From: Cohnella sp. OV330
GTDB taxonomy: Bacteria; Bacillota; Bacilli; Paenibacillales; Paenibacillaceae
Direction of reading: 5' to 3'
DNA length: 64,000 bases
NCBI RefSeq assembly: GCF_900112065.1
Contig: NZ_FOKE01000005.1
Span: 434,001 to 498,000 of the forward strand
This document shows, piece by piece, positions 25,513-35,325 of this stretch (position 1 is the first letter of the stretch; every line of letters begins with the position of its first letter). The notes beneath the pieces are model-generated. The model had not been told where the DNA came from and did no database searches. It saw only the letters and a program-made list of their open reading frames with translations. A program made the position numbers and the translations under genes.

Positions 25513-26613
25513 TCAAGTCCTGTAAAATTGCTCCGCCCAACGAGCAGTCTGCGCGATATCGTAGCCTTTACGGATCAAAGCGTCTGGCGGAATCGATCTA
25601 GAACTCCTTTGCCTCGCGATATCCAGGAGTTTGCTTTGACATTTTTCCTTCGAATCCAGCGGGAAAGAATGAATCAGCCCAAGCCCCATGTCCACTTCGT
25701 TCGTTATCGAATCGGAGATCACGCAAGGCAAGCCCGCCCCCTGAGCTTCGACTAAAGTAACCGGGAGTCCTTCATGAAAGGATGGGAATACGAACACATC
25801 GAATCCCTGCATTAACCGGTCCACATCGCTTCGAACGCCGAGAAATCTTATTTTTGACTGAATTCCGTAATCCCGGACCTTTTGTTCGATCTGCGAGCGA
25901 AGCGGCCCGTCTCCCGCTAGCACAAGAACGGAATCTTCGTGTCTCGTTAAAAGTTCTGCGAAACGATCAATGAGATAGGCATGATTCTTCTGATGCAGAA
26001 AGCGGCCCACGTGGCCGACCGCGAACGTTTGGGCCGAGATTTCCAACTCCGCTCTTACTTGCTCCCGGACTTCCTCTTGGAAAGCAAAGCGGCCGCTCTC
26101 TATGCCGTTCTTCAAGATAAGCGTATCCCCGGCCTTATTCGGAAACAACCACGCTGCCGCCGCCGTGGAGCAGGCCATTCTCACCGTAGCCGACGAAGCG
26201 ATTCGGTTTCCGACATACCACTTATAGAGCCGTGCAGCATACCCTCCCTCGCTCATCGTATTGTGACTATGCGCGATTCGTATCGGGATGCCGGCCTTTT
26301 TCGCCGCAAATAGTACGAGCCCGCTCATTTTGTCCATATGAGAATGAACAGTCCGATAATGTCGATGATTTTCGAAAAACCCGCGAAGCTCTCTCGAATA
26401 GGAGCGATGCCCATTGTCCGTAATATGCGAAATTCGATGAACGATGCCGCCCATATCCGCAATTTCCTCATCGAAGACCCCGGGTTTGCTGGTCAAAAAG
26501 TCGAACTGTACGCGATCGCGGTCGATATTGCGGTACAAGTTCATGATCAGCGTCTCCGCGCCGCCCCGATTCATATTGACGACTGCGTGCAGGACTCTTA
26601 CTGGGCCTTCCAT
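25513..26613 (-). CDS. EpsF-like glycosyltransferase family 4
   Basis: A 366-residue GT-B enzyme. The start [25 protein letters not shown] and the following QFDFLTSKPGVFDEEI closely follow EpsF. The donor site is PSFHEGLPVTLVEAQGAGLP. The ATG at 26613 overlaps the EpsD-like gene by 16 bases. The gene order EpsD-EpsF matches the B. subtilis eps operon in outline. Confidence 0.9.
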   Translation of the reverse strand: MEGPVRVLHAVVNMNRGGAETLIMNLYRNIDRDRVQFDFLTSKPGVFDEEIADMGGIVHRISHITDNGHRSYSRELRGFFENHRHYRTVHSHMDKMSGLVLFAAKKAGIPIRIAHSHNTMSEGGYAARLYKWYVGNRIASSATVRMACSTAAAAWLFPNKAGDTLILKNGIESGRFAFQEEVREQVRAELEISAQTFAVGHVGRFLHQKNHAYLIDRFAELLTRHEDSVLVLAGDGPLRSQIEQKVRDYGIQSKIRFLGVRSDVDRLMQGFDVFVFPSFHEGLPVTLVEAQGAGLPCVISDSITNEVDMGLGLIHSFPLDSKEKCQSKLLDIARQRSSRSIPPDALIRKGYDIAQTARWAEQFYRT

Positions 26614-27764
26614 ACTCGTTTATCCGCCTCGCTTGTCGATTGTTGCAGCATATAGGAAGAATAAATTTCGCTTAATTCGCTTTTAACCCTGCTAAGCGTG
26701 TACCGCTTGATTCGTTCCAAGCTCTTCGCGCCCATATCATGCCGAAGGTTATCCATAGTCGCTAATTGAGAGATTCGTGATACGAAGTCGTCAACGCTGC
26801 GCGGATCGATCAAATAACCGTTAATTTGGTCCGCCACCAGCTCCGAGTGCCCTCTGTTATGCGTAGCTACGATAGGAAGCCCGCAAGCCATCGCTTCCAT
26901 GATATTAACGGGAAGCCCTTCTCTCAAGCTCCCGGACACGGCAAGATCGCACATGGGCAGCAATCTGGAGATGTCATCCCGGTACCCCAAAAAATCAATC
27001 ATCGATTCTACACCCAATGCGGACGCCAACTGTCTGCATTCGGTCTCGAGCGCCCCTCTTCCGGCGAGCAGCAGTTTTATCGAAGGAACGCGCACCTTTA
27101 TTCGCGCCAACGCTTCGATTAAGATGCGATGATTCTTGTTCGCATTGAACTCGGCAGCATAGAACATCATGAATTGTTCGGTCCGGTAGCCGAATTCCTG
27201 CCTTCTTAGCGCTCGATCGGAAGACGCGAGCGGATGGAACATGTCCGTGTCGATGCCGACCCCATGGACCTTGGCGATTCGTCCCGCTTTGAACTGCCGC
27301 TGATTCGCAAGTCGATAGTCCTCATCATTGATGGTTATGAGACAATCGGTAAATCGAGCCAAGCTTTTCTCGATTGGATAATAGACCAACCAATTCGGAA
27401 GAGGCGCACCTTTGCAGAAATGAAATCCGTGGGCTGTGTAGATCACCTTCGTTCCCTTGCCGCGAACGCTTCTTCCGGCCATTCTCGCAATTACGCCGCC
27501 CATAGGCGTATGGCAGTGGACGATATCATAGCGTTGTTCTTGCATGATCGATCGCAACTGTCGATAGGCCGTAAAGTTGGCTTTATGCAGTGGCGAACGC
27601 TCGATCGGAATATTGAACTTTCGATCGACGAAAGGCAGCTCCAACTTTCCCTGTGCCGCGACGTGAACTTCCCAACCTTGCTGTTTGAACCACTCCATGA
27701 TCGGAAGATGAAAAGCGCGGAAATGATAGTCCACCGTCGCGCAAAAAAGCACCTTACCCGGCAT
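26598..27764 (-). CDS. EpsD-like glycosyltransferase family 4
   Basis: A 388-residue GT-B enzyme that starts [20 protein letters not shown], a typical EpsD-type opening. The donor site is [25 protein letters not shown] with an EX7E pair. The ATG at 27764 is used because AGAGGGAAG lies upstream and it overlaps the galU stop by 11 bases; the frame stays open 25 codons earlier within galU. Confidence 0.9.
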   Translation of the reverse strand: MPGKVLFCATVDYHFRAFHLPIMEWFKQQGWEVHVAAQGKLELPFVDRKFNIPIERSPLHKANFTAYRQLRSIMQEQRYDIVHCHTPMGGVIARMAGRSVRGKGTKVIYTAHGFHFCKGAPLPNWLVYYPIEKSLARFTDCLITINDEDYRLANQRQFKAGRIAKVHGVGIDTDMFHPLASSDRALRRQEFGYRTEQFMMFYAAEFNANKNHRILIEALARIKVRVPSIKLLLAGRGALETECRQLASALGVESMIDFLGYRDDISRLLPMCDLAVSGSLREGLPVNIMEAMACGLPIVATHNRGHSELVADQINGYLIDPRSVDDFVSRISQLATMDNLRHDMGAKSLERIKRYTLSRVKSELSEIYSSYMLQQSTSEADKRVWKAQ

Positions 27765-28641
27765 GTTCGGCTTCCCTCTCCATGACCCCGGATAAGTACT
27801 TGAGCAGTTCGGAACGCAATTCTTCTCTTTGAAGAGCAAATTCGATCGTCGTCTGAATAAAGCCCATTTTCTCGCCTACGTCATAACGCGTGCCCTCGAA
27901 GTTATACGCATAAACCGCTTCGGTTTGGTTAAACGTCGCAATGGCGTCGGTCAATTGAATCTCGCCGCCGGCACCCGGATTTTGATTGCCGAGAATATCG
28001 AAGATGCCCGGATTTAAAATATAGCGTCCCATGATAGCCAAGTTAGACGGCGCTTCTCCCCGCTTGGGCTTTTCCACAAGGTGGTTGATCTGGTACAACG
28101 CGTCCTCTACCCATCTTCCGTCGACAATGCCGTAACGGGATACTTCTTCGTCCGTTACGTGCTGGACGCCGATAATCGAGGAATTGTAGCGTTCATACTT
28201 CTCGATCATCTGTCTAAGGCAAGGCTTTTCCGCCGAGATGATATCGTCGCCGAGCAGTACCGCGAACGGCTCTTGTCCGATGAACTTCCTTGCGCACCAG
28301 ATGGCGTGGCCCAAACCGTTCGGCTCTTTCTGACGAATGTAGTGAATGTCCACCAACTTGGACGATTTTTGTACTTCGTCCAGCAAATCGTACTTCTTCT
28401 TCTCCAGCAAGATTTGCTCCAATTCAAAAGAATTGTCGAAGTGGTCCTCGATCGCGCGCTTCCCCTTGCCGGTAACGATGATAATGTCTTCGATCCCCGA
28501 TTCGATCGCTTCTTCAACGATATACTGAATCGTCGGCTTATCTACCACTGGAAGCATTTCCTTCGGCATCGCCTTCGTAGCCGGGAGGAATCGGGTGCCT
28601 AGGCCGGCAGCCGGAATGATCGCCTTCTTCACTTTAGCCAT
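27754..28641 (-). CDS. galU: UTP-glucose-1-phosphate uridylyltransferase
   Basis: A 295-residue enzyme that makes UDP-glucose from glucose 1-phosphate and UTP. It has [27 protein letters not shown] at the N-terminus (nucleotide binding), [14 protein letters not shown], and [21 protein letters not shown]. The ATG at 28641 is chosen from the conserved start; 66 upstream in-frame codons overlap the dehydratase gene. AGGAG lies upstream. Its presence within the EPS block suggests a dedicated UDP-glucose supply. Confidence 0.95.
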   Translation of the reverse strand: MAKVKKAIIPAAGLGTRFLPATKAMPKEMLPVVDKPTIQYIVEEAIESGIEDIIIVTGKGKRAIEDHFDNSFELEQILLEKKKYDLLDEVQKSSKLVDIHYIRQKEPNGLGHAIWCARKFIGQEPFAVLLGDDIISAEKPCLRQMIEKYERYNSSIIGVQHVTDEEVSRYGIVDGRWVEDALYQINHLVEKPKRGEAPSNLAIMGRYILNPGIFDILGNQNPGAGGEIQLTDAIATFNQTEAVYAYNFEGTRYDVGEKMGFIQTTIEFALQREELRSELLKYLSGVMEREAEHAG

Positions 28642-28660
28642 ACTTCGTACAACTCCTGTT

Positions 28661-30493
28661 CTATATGGTAACGGGCGATAATAACGATTCTTCCGGCTTG
28701 TTATTGGCCAGATCGAGCAACAACTGCCGCAGTTCAAGGATGGATAGCGTAGGATAGATTTGAAGCATCCGTTCAATTCGCTTAAAATCGACTTCAGTCG
28801 ATTTGCCGATATAAATCTTCGGATAAACTTGAACGTCATGAACCTCGTTCTCTTTCAAAAGTTCTTCGTAGAGCTTCTCCCCAGGCCTCATGCCCGTATA
28901 TACAATCCCGATCTCTTCGACGGAGTAGCCGGACATACGAATTACGTTTTTGGCGAGGTCTACGATTTTGACCGGTTCACCCATATCGAGGACGAATATT
29001 TCTCCTCCCCGCGCCAACGCGCCTGCCTGAATAACGAGTCGGGAGGCTTCCGGAATGGTCATGAAGTAACGAACCATATCCGGGTGAGTAACCGTCACCG
29101 GTCCGCCTTTCTCGATCTGCTTCCTGAATAACGGAATGACGCTTCCTCGGCTTCCCAGCACATTGCCGAACCGAACTGCGACGAACTTCGTCCGACTCGT
29201 CCGATCCATATATTGAATGATCATCTCGGCGATCCGCTTGGTCGAGCCCATGACGCTGGTCGGATTAACCGCCTTGTCCGTCGAGATCATGACGAATATG
29301 CCGACTCCGGCGCGATCCGCGGCTCTTGCCGCATTCAAAGTGCCGATTACATTATTTTTGACCGCTTCCTCAGGGTTGCGCTGCATAAGCGGAACGTGTT
29401 TGTGGGCTGCAGCGTGATAGACGACATCAGGGCGGTGCTCCTCCATGATGGCGTTAATCTTCTTCTCGTCCTGAAGATCCGCGATTTCCGTATAGAACAA
29501 AATGTCCGAATCTCTGAACAAGACCTTCAATTCAATCTCTATCGTATAAATACTGTTCTCGCCATGCCCAAGAAGAATCAGCTTGCGAGGATGGAACTTC
29601 GAAATCTGGCGGCATACTTCCGAGCCGATCGATCCGCCGGCTCCCGTGACGAGCACCACCTTGTCCGTCACGAATTCCGAGATGCTCTCCAGATTCAGTT
29701 CGACAGGTTCGCGACCCAACAGATCTTCGACTTGTACGTCCCTGAATTGACTGACCAAAACTTTCCCCGTCGCGATATGCTCAAGCATCGGCATGATCTG
29801 CGTTTTGGCCGAGGTTTTCGAACACTCCTCGAAGATTGTCTTTAGCTGCTGCTTGTTCAGGGAAGGAATCGCGATAACGATATAATCGATATCAAGCTCT
29901 TTCGAGACTTTCTCGATCGAGGAGGTACCGCCAACTACCGGAATCCCCATGATACTGAGGTTTTGCTTGCCCGGATTATCGTCGACGAATGCGATGGGCA
30001 TCAATTCCTTTTCGGAATTGTCCATCAGAAGCTGCCTCGCGAGCATCGTACCGGCTGCGCCGGCGCCGATGATCAACGTACGCTTGTGCTGACCTTCCGG
30101 CGCTTGGAACAAGAAGTTTCTAGCGATTCTCCAACAAAAGCGGGAGCCGCCGATAAATAAAACATGCAGCATCCAAGTGACGATGAGAAGACGTATGTAT
30201 ACCTCTTGGAGGAAAATCAGTTGAACGACCGATGCCACCGCGATGGATAGCGTAACTGCTTTCGTTATGGCGATTAATTCGCCGACGCTGGCATACTCCC
30301 ACGCCCTCTTGTAAAGCTTGTAAACCAGGGCAAATAAATGATGGCTAAGCAGTAACGCGATGGAAGTAATGATCAGCGGAGTCGAGAACAGATCCAAGGG
30401 AACGGAGACGAGGTAACGGCTAATAAAGATGGCCGATAAGACGATCAATGAATCGACTCCAATAAGAAAGGCAAGCCTCTGTTTATAATTCAC
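28661..30493 (-). CDS. EpsC/CapD-type UDP-sugar 4,6-dehydratase, membrane-bound
   Basis: About 610 residues. Four N-terminal membrane helices (about 5-115) precede a Rossmann CoA-binding-like domain ([17 protein letters not shown]) and an extended SDR catalytic domain ([18 protein letters not shown], then [16 protein letters not shown]). WbpM/FlaA1-like enzymes make UDP-4-keto-6-deoxy-GlcNAc, the first step to bacillosamine; EpsN- and EpsM-like partners lie downstream. GTG at 30493 follows GAGGTGG and gives [16 protein letters not shown]; an ATG at 30523 is possible but has no ribosome site. Confidence 0.9.
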   Translation of the reverse strand: MNYKQRLAFLIGVDSLIVLSAIFISRYLVSVPLDLFSTPLIITSIALLLSHHLFALVYKLYKRAWEYASVGELIAITKAVTLSIAVASVVQLIFLQEVYIRLLIVTWMLHVLFIGGSRFCWRIARNFLFQAPEGQHKRTLIIGAGAAGTMLARQLLMDNSEKELMPIAFVDDNPGKQNLSIMGIPVVGGTSSIEKVSKELDIDYIVIAIPSLNKQQLKTIFEECSKTSAKTQIMPMLEHIATGKVLVSQFRDVQVEDLLGREPVELNLESISEFVTDKVVLVTGAGGSIGSEVCRQISKFHPRKLILLGHGENSIYTIEIELKVLFRDSDILFYTEIADLQDEKKINAIMEEHRPDVVYHAAAHKHVPLMQRNPEEAVKNNVIGTLNAARAADRAGVGIFVMISTDKAVNPTSVMGSTKRIAEMIIQYMDRTSRTKFVAVRFGNVLGSRGSVIPLFRKQIEKGGPVTVTHPDMVRYFMTIPEASRLVIQAGALARGGEIFVLDMGEPVKIVDLAKNVIRMSGYSVEEIGIVYTGMRPGEKLYEELLKENEVHDVQVYPKIYIGKSTEVDFKRIERMLQIYPTLSILELRQLLLDLANNKPEESLLSPVTI

Positions 30494-30549
30494 AAGTCCC
30501 CACCACCTCAATAATTCGGGCATCCGGCCGCCAAACGCCTTTAAAGCCC

Positions 30550-30589
30550 GTTCTTCATAAAGAAAGATTCGAACTTTATAAGAACGAAT
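30550..30589 (-). promoter_or_regulatory. SinR-like sites upstream of the EpsC-like gene
   Basis: GTTCTTCATAAAGAAA (30550-30565) matches the window palindrome at 14 of 16 positions. A second, less regular element, GAACTTTATAAGAAC, lies at 30571-30585, inside a larger inverted repeat (AAAGATTCG/CGAATCTTT on the minus strand). They lie in the 125-bp gap between the kinase and dehydratase genes, which suggests an internal regulated promoter or attenuator. Confidence 0.45.
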
Positions 30590-30618
30590 CTTTTAAGACA
30601 AAAGAAGTATCGCCGTAA

Positions 30619-31290
30619 TCAGAAGGCATATTTCTTGTTGCGATTCAGCACGACTCCCAGCAACTTCGCCTTCCCAAAATCCAATGCCTTTTTAGATTGC
30701 AAGGCCTTCTTCCGTTGCGTGCGGCCTCCGGATACCATTAAAACGACACCGTCGCACTTGCTTGCCAGCGAACAAGCATCCGACGATTCCAAGATCGAGG
30801 GGCAATCCATTACCAATACATCGAACGATTCCCCTGCTTGCTCTAACAGCCTATTCATCGCCTGCGAATCGGTCATATCCGTAGCGCCATGCAGCAGCGC
30901 CCCCCCTGGCAATAGGGACAGATTTTCGATACCCGTCGGTTGAATGGCATCGCTAGGAACGCTATGTCCGACAAGTACCTCCGTCATCCCCGGCGAGAGG
31001 GGAGCTTCAAATAAGTAGTGCAGCATAGGTTTACGGATATTGGCATCGATAATGAGAACGCGTTCCCCTCTTTGGGTCAAGCTGATCGCCAGATTCACGG
31101 CAGCGGTCGATTTGCCGTCTCCGTCGGAAGGAGAAGTGACGGCGATCGATCGACACGGTCCGCCAGCGGCAAAGCCGATATTGTTGCGAATCTCTCGATA
31201 CTGTTCGGCGATATTCGAGAACGGGTTATGATAAGAGGCTAAGCATCCGTTGACAAACGCTTTGCGCGGTTCCTTCTCTTTATTTGCCAA
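30619..31290 (-). CDS. EpsB/CpsD-type protein tyrosine kinase
   Basis: A 223-residue cytoplasmic BY-kinase that works with the Wzz-like modulator to control EPS chain length and export. It has SPSDGDGKSTAAVNLAISL (Walker A, slightly unusual), VLIIDANIRKP (Walker A', DAN where DAD is common) and VLVMDCPS (Walker B). Only one Tyr is visible near the C-terminus (NKKYAF), whereas many family members have a Tyr cluster. TTG at 31290 overlaps the modulator gene by 11 bases, so the two are coupled. Confidence 0.87.
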   Translation of the reverse strand: MANKEKEPRKAFVNGCLASYHNPFSNIAEQYREIRNNIGFAAGGPCRSIAVTSPSDGDGKSTAAVNLAISLTQRGERVLIIDANIRKPMLHYLFEAPLSPGMTEVLVGHSVPSDAIQPTGIENLSLLPGGALLHGATDMTDSQAMNRLLEQAGESFDVLVMDCPSILESSDACSLASKCDGVVLMVSGGRTQRKKALQSKKALDFGKAKLLGVVLNRNKKYAF

Positions 31291-32026
31291 TCGTCGTCTC
31301 GCCTCGTTTCTGCACCGGCTTGCGAGTGCCGCGACCGGTTAATTCTTTGCGCTTGAATCGCGTTACTTGTCCAAGAAGCGCCGTATCCAAATGCCGTTCT
31401 ATATCGCGCCTGGTTCGAACCGAGTCGTCAAGCGAATCGACCAAGAAGATGATTCCGATCCCGATGGCTATGCCGGCAAATATGCTTATGTAAAAGGCTC
31501 GATTGCTTGGAGGGTTGATGGGACTTGGATGCTCGTCCGGCTCCGCTTCGGTCAAGACGCGAACCGTCGCTCCCGGGAAAACATCCGTCAGTTGCTCGGA
31601 GTAAGCTTTCACAGTGGCATTGGCGATCTGTACAGCCAGATCGGGATCGGCATCCACGGCGGTGACTAATGTAATCAAGGAACCGTCAACGCTGCTAATG
31701 CTGATTTGGCTTCTAAGAAATCCAACCGAGCGAGTTAACTGCAACGAATTCCTTACTTGTCCCATGACGATCGGCTCGCGAGCGAACGCCTTAAGCGTTC
31801 CGAGCAGTTCGCTGCTTTCCGTCTTAATAACGATGCGAGAGGAAGCGGAATATAGGGGAGTCTCGGTGCGAGTGCTATATAACCCTCCTAATACGGCGAA
31901 TATGAGGGTGCAAATAACGGCAATCCACCAACGCCTCTGAATAACGTCAAACCATTCTTTCACGTTAATCTCTCGTATAGGTGTCTCAACCGTGTTCCGA
32001 CCATTTGAAATAAGATTCTCTTCCAA
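31280..32026 (-). CDS. EpsA/CpsC-type chain-length regulator (Wzz domain)
   Basis: A membrane protein of about 248 residues with two helices (WWIAVICTLIFAVLGGLYS near the start, AFYISIFAGIAIGIGIIFLVDSL near 200) around an extracellular Wzz domain. It is the adaptor that activates the adjacent tyrosine kinase and sets polymer length. The frame runs to a GTG at 32068, but that codon coincides with the predicted transcription start. TTG at 32026 has AGGTGA correctly placed and is preferred; the N-terminus remains uncertain. First gene of the first EPS block, directly behind the strongest SinR-like operator in the window. Confidence 0.85.
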   Translation of the reverse strand: MEENLISNGRNTVETPIREINVKEWFDVIQRRWWIAVICTLIFAVLGGLYSTRTETPLYSASSRIVIKTESSELLGTLKAFAREPIVMGQVRNSLQLTRSVGFLRSQISISSVDGSLITLVTAVDADPDLAVQIANATVKAYSEQLTDVFPGATVRVLTEAEPDEHPSPINPPSNRAFYISIFAGIAIGIGIIFLVDSLDDSVRTRRDIERHLDTALLGQVTRFKRKELTGRGTRKPVQKRGETTIGK

Positions 32027-32073
32027 CACTTCACCTGCTTGCCTAAATAATGGACGATATTGGAACACTAATT

Positions 32074-32102
32074 ATTCTAGTTCTTTATAAAGAACATGTC
32101 AA
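32074..32102 (-). promoter_or_regulatory. epsA-like promoter with operator filling the spacer
   Basis: On the minus strand -35 TTGACA (32097-32102) and -10 TAGAAT (32074-32079) are separated by exactly 17 bp. The perfect 16-bp palindrome GTTCTTTATAAAGAAC (32080-32095) occupies almost the whole spacer. Each half is the SinR half-site GTTCTYT. Binding would exclude RNA polymerase. Confidence 0.8.
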
Positions 32103-32129
32103 TGAAAATACGGCTTAAATGGCCTTCGT

Positions 32130-32157
32130 TTGTTCTTTATACCGCCCATGTTATAAT
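32130..32157 (+). promoter_or_regulatory. Promoter of the YkuE-like gene with SinR half-site
   Basis: TTGTTC (32130-32135) and TATAAT (32152-32157) are spaced by 16 bp. GTTCTTTATA (32132-32141) overlaps the -35 and is a half palindrome; the second arm is absent. It is divergent from the epsA-like promoter 28 bp away. Confidence 0.5.
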
Positions 32158-32183
32158 ACAAGCTAGCAAAGGGGGCCCTTCGT

Positions 32184-33065
32184 TTGGATACGAACCGACC
32201 GATCAGCCGTAGCGCGTTCTTGAAGTTAAGTACAAGGTGGCTTGCGGGATTGCTGGCCGCTCCAATAACCGGATTTAGTTATTCAAGATGGCTTGAGCCT
32301 AAATGGATCGAGACCAACTACCTTCAACTTCCTTATACAAGTCTCCCCCGAGCCTTTCACTTAAAGAAGATTGTTCTGTTTAGCGATATACATCTGGACT
32401 TTCACTTCGGCATCCATCGTCTCGGTCAACTTATAGAGCGCATCAGAAAGCTTAAACCGGATCTCATCTGTTTTACCGGAGACCTTTTTCATGAATCGGT
32501 CGAGTCCCATGCGTCGTCAACGATCCGCCTCTTGTCTCTTCTTGAGGCCCCTCTAGGAAAGTGGGCGGTTCTGGGCAACCATGATTATACGGCCGGGGCA
32601 AAAGACGTGGAGCGCGTCTTATCAAGCGGCGGCTTCACCTTGCTTCGCAATCGCTCCGTTACGCTCGAGCATGGCGGCAGTCAAATCCGAATAGCAGGCT
32701 TAGACGACGCGCTGGAGGGCAGTCCGAATCTAGACTTCGCCTTAGCGGATGAAGGAAGCCGCGAACATGACCCGGCGGCGTTTACGCTATTCCTGGCTCA
32801 TGAACCCGATTTAGCCGAATATGCCGCCTCTTACCGGGTGAACCTTCAACTGTCCGGGCATAGCCATGGCGGCCAAGTTCGAATCCCCCTTGTCGGTCCC
32901 CTGATTTTGCCTGATCTTGCACGACGATACCCCGAAGGCTTATACCGAATTGCGGACGAGATGTACCTCTATACGAATAGAGGGATAGGAGTCTCCTCCT
33001 ATCCCGTTCGTTTTTTATGCAGGCCTGAACTTACCGTCATCACCTTGGAATCGACGGAAGCCTAG
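32184..33065 (+). CDS. YkuE-like metallophosphoesterase
   Basis: A 293-residue calcineurin-type phosphoesterase. Metal ligands are in LFSDIHLDFHFG, CFTGDLFH, LGNHDYT and SGHSHGGQVRIP. The start RSAFLKLSTRWLAGLLAAP and the later SRWLEPKWIETNYLQLPY match YkuE, a Tat-exported cell-wall phosphoesterase. Here the usual twin-arginine pair is degenerate (SRSAFLK), so export route is uncertain. TTG at 32184 follows AAGGGGG. It is divergent from the EPS block and convergent with the beta-helix gene. Confidence 0.85.
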   Translation: MDTNRPISRSAFLKLSTRWLAGLLAAPITGFSYSRWLEPKWIETNYLQLPYTSLPRAFHLKKIVLFSDIHLDFHFGIHRLGQLIERIRKLKPDLICFTGDLFHESVESHASSTIRLLSLLEAPLGKWAVLGNHDYTAGAKDVERVLSSGGFTLLRNRSVTLEHGGSQIRIAGLDDALEGSPNLDFALADEGSREHDPAAFTLFLAHEPDLAEYAASYRVNLQLSGHSHGGQVRIPLVGPLILPDLARRYPEGLYRIADEMYLYTNRGIGVSSYPVRFLCRPELTVITLESTEA

Positions 33066-33092
33066 GGACCGGCGCTACCGATTAATGAGTAA

Positions 33093-35231
33093 CTATTTAA
33101 TAAGTTGATTCAACCTTCTGAAGTCGTTGGGCTTCGTCTCCATCGTGGCTTTGATCAGCTTGTTTTTCTCAATGGAATACACGGGTGCGTCTTTGCCTGC
33201 GTATACCGTAGAAACGCCGATGGCAGCAATATTTGACTTGATTGTATTCCCGGTAATGACAACCTTTTTCACGTCGTATTTGTCGTTCCTCTTCCAGTAA
33301 TCGTTTATTTTTATGAGTTCGACCTTCATGGACGACAGATGCTCCGCCGTTATCGCGTTGTTCTCCAGGACGACGCTCTTGGCTGCTTGGACACTGACTG
33401 CCTGCGTGTTGCCGAGCAGCTCGAAGGTCGAGTTTTTAATCGTCAGATCCAAGTCCGAATGTTCTGCGAGAAGGTTGGTAGCGGAAGCCTCGCCGGATTC
33501 AAACGAACACCCATCAAATACATAGCTCCCCTTGAGTTTCAATGAGATGGAACCGAATTGCCCGGTATCCCCCGACACGAATTGGCATCCCGTATACTTG
33601 CCGGGAGAAAGGGAGATGCCGTATTTTGCATTGTATCCGATGACTTTCAGATTCTCGAAAATACTTCCCGCTGCAGCGCCTCCCGTAATTGAACGAAGCG
33701 CCGGTTCGCCGGTAATCGTCATGTTGCGCACGCGAATGGGTTGTCCCCAGATTGTAAAGCCCGCATCCACTTGCTTGCTGACTGAAATGGTGACATTGGA
33801 GATATCGACCCCGAACGCTACCTTAGAGCTAACGGAAAGCGTCGAATCGATGAACGCCATTCCGTCTATTTTTACGTTGGGCCCGGAGATCGTCGTGTAC
33901 GAGTTATTCATCGTATTTCCATGAAAGGTCGCATCATTCTCCGCAACAAGCCGCGTGCCGTCGAAGTGATTATCGGTTATCGCGGCGTCGGAGAATGGAT
34001 CCGAAACGGCAAGTCCAATAACCCCTTTGGATCCAAGACGGTTCCCTTCTACTTTGGCTCCCTTGCCATCGAACAGAATCACGTCGTAGGCTGCATTATT
34101 GTAGAATTCATTATTTTGTATCGTGATATCGCTATTAAAAAAGCCGTTCACCTCAAAACCGCCTTCAACGTCAATCCCCGATTGAGGTGCGGTTCCTTTC
34201 ATATCGTGAAAGGTGCTATTGGAAATCAAAACGTTGTCCGCTCCGCCAACGGTTATTCCTTGCCGCCGATTAAAGGCGAACTCGGAGTTCGTCACGACCA
34301 CGTCTTTGCTGACGGTACGATTCCAATATTCGAAATAAGCGCCTTTGGCCGAAGACTGGTTAAACACCAGATAAAAGTGGTCCGCCCCCTCGGGAATCGG
34401 TATCTGATCTCTTCCCTGAGCGGTAACTTTTTTAAGGAATACGCCATTGGTTTTATAAAAATAGACTTCGAATCCTCGAGGTAGTCGCATCAAGTTGGAT
34501 ATTTCAAACAATTTAGCCGTTTTGAATATCGGATTGTTAAAATACAACGCTTTGGATGTACGGATCTTCTTCGCGTCTTTGACTTTTTTGCCTTGATCGT
34601 CGATTGCTCCTGAAACGAAGCTATTCTCGTAATAATCCGTTACCATCGTGCCTTTCCCTTGAAAAATGGCACCGTCCCCCGTAAAATTGATAGCCTTAAC
34701 ATCATCGATCGTTATGCCGGAGGCCCCCTCCAGCAGAATTCCGTACCCGCCCTCGTGCGTTCCGGCGCTGTACTTATTGTCCTTCATGGAATAATTATGC
34801 GTATCCTTGTCGCCTCTGTACGTGCCGCCCTTTATGGTGACATCATGAACGCCGTAGCCGATATATAGCAGCTCGTATCGTTCTTTGCCGTTCGTCTCCT
34901 TCTGCAGCACCGCGTCATCTGCAAGCTCGAAGGTCATATTGGATACCATGGCAATATGACCTTCTTTGGCGACGAGGTAGGTTCCCGACGGAAGAAAGAC
35001 CGCCTTAACCCCGTTCTTGCTCGCCCACTCGAGCGCTTTGTTGATTCCGTTCGTCGTCTCGGTCGCATGCGTACCATCCGTATATAATCCCCATTTATCG
35101 GGCTGTATGACATAGGAATCAGGGCTCGACTCGCTCACTTGGCCGTAGGCTGGAATCGCACCCGGCATCAATACAGTCAGCAACAGCGACATCGATAGAA
35201 CCGTTCGTCTCAAATACGTTTTTACATTCAC
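33093..35231 (-). CDS. Secreted right-handed beta-helix protein (pectate-lyase-3 type)
   Basis: A 712-residue protein with a signal peptide (TVLSMSLLLTVLMPGAIPAYG, cleavage likely after AYG). The N-terminal pectate_lyase_3-like region includes DGTHATETTNGINKALEWASKNGVKAVFLPSGTYLV, followed by repeated beta-helix coils (DVTIKGG, ITVGGADNVLISNSTF, DITIQNNEF). Such proteins are lyases, epimerases or hydrolases of acidic polysaccharides. It is a paralogue of the protein at 38806, so the pair probably acts on the same polymer. GTG at 35231 follows GAGG by eight bases. Catalytic residues cannot be assigned with confidence. Confidence 0.82.
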   Translation of the reverse strand: MNVKTYLRRTVLSMSLLLTVLMPGAIPAYGQVSESSPDSYVIQPDKWGLYTDGTHATETTNGINKALEWASKNGVKAVFLPSGTYLVAKEGHIAMVSNMTFELADDAVLQKETNGKERYELLYIGYGVHDVTIKGGTYRGDKDTHNYSMKDNKYSAGTHEGGYGILLEGASGITIDDVKAINFTGDGAIFQGKGTMVTDYYENSFVSGAIDDQGKKVKDAKKIRTSKALYFNNPIFKTAKLFEISNLMRLPRGFEVYFYKTNGVFLKKVTAQGRDQIPIPEGADHFYLVFNQSSAKGAYFEYWNRTVSKDVVVTNSEFAFNRRQGITVGGADNVLISNSTFHDMKGTAPQSGIDVEGGFEVNGFFNSDITIQNNEFYNNAAYDVILFDGKGAKVEGNRLGSKGVIGLAVSDPFSDAAITDNHFDGTRLVAENDATFHGNTMNNSYTTISGPNVKIDGMAFIDSTLSVSSKVAFGVDISNVTISVSKQVDAGFTIWGQPIRVRNMTITGEPALRSITGGAAAGSIFENLKVIGYNAKYGISLSPGKYTGCQFVSGDTGQFGSISLKLKGSYVFDGCSFESGEASATNLLAEHSDLDLTIKNSTFELLGNTQAVSVQAAKSVVLENNAITAEHLSSMKVELIKINDYWKRNDKYDVKKVVITGNTIKSNIAAIGVSTVYAGKDAPVYSIEKNKLIKATMETKPNDFRRLNQLIK

Positions 35232-35286
35232 TTTTAAGTCCTCGCTTTCTTCCTATATATCGGCATCCTGCAGCATGGACAGTCGT

Positions 35287-35316
35287 AAAAAAAGCCGCCG
35301 GCACCAGCCAGCGGCG
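35287..35316 (-). terminator. Terminator of the NDKG-repeat gene
   Basis: On the minus strand a GCCGC/GCGGC-based stem is followed by TTTTTTT. It lies ten bases after the NDKG gene stop and just before the ribosome site of the beta-helix gene. Confidence 0.8.
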
Positions 35317-35325
35317 AGCATCAAA

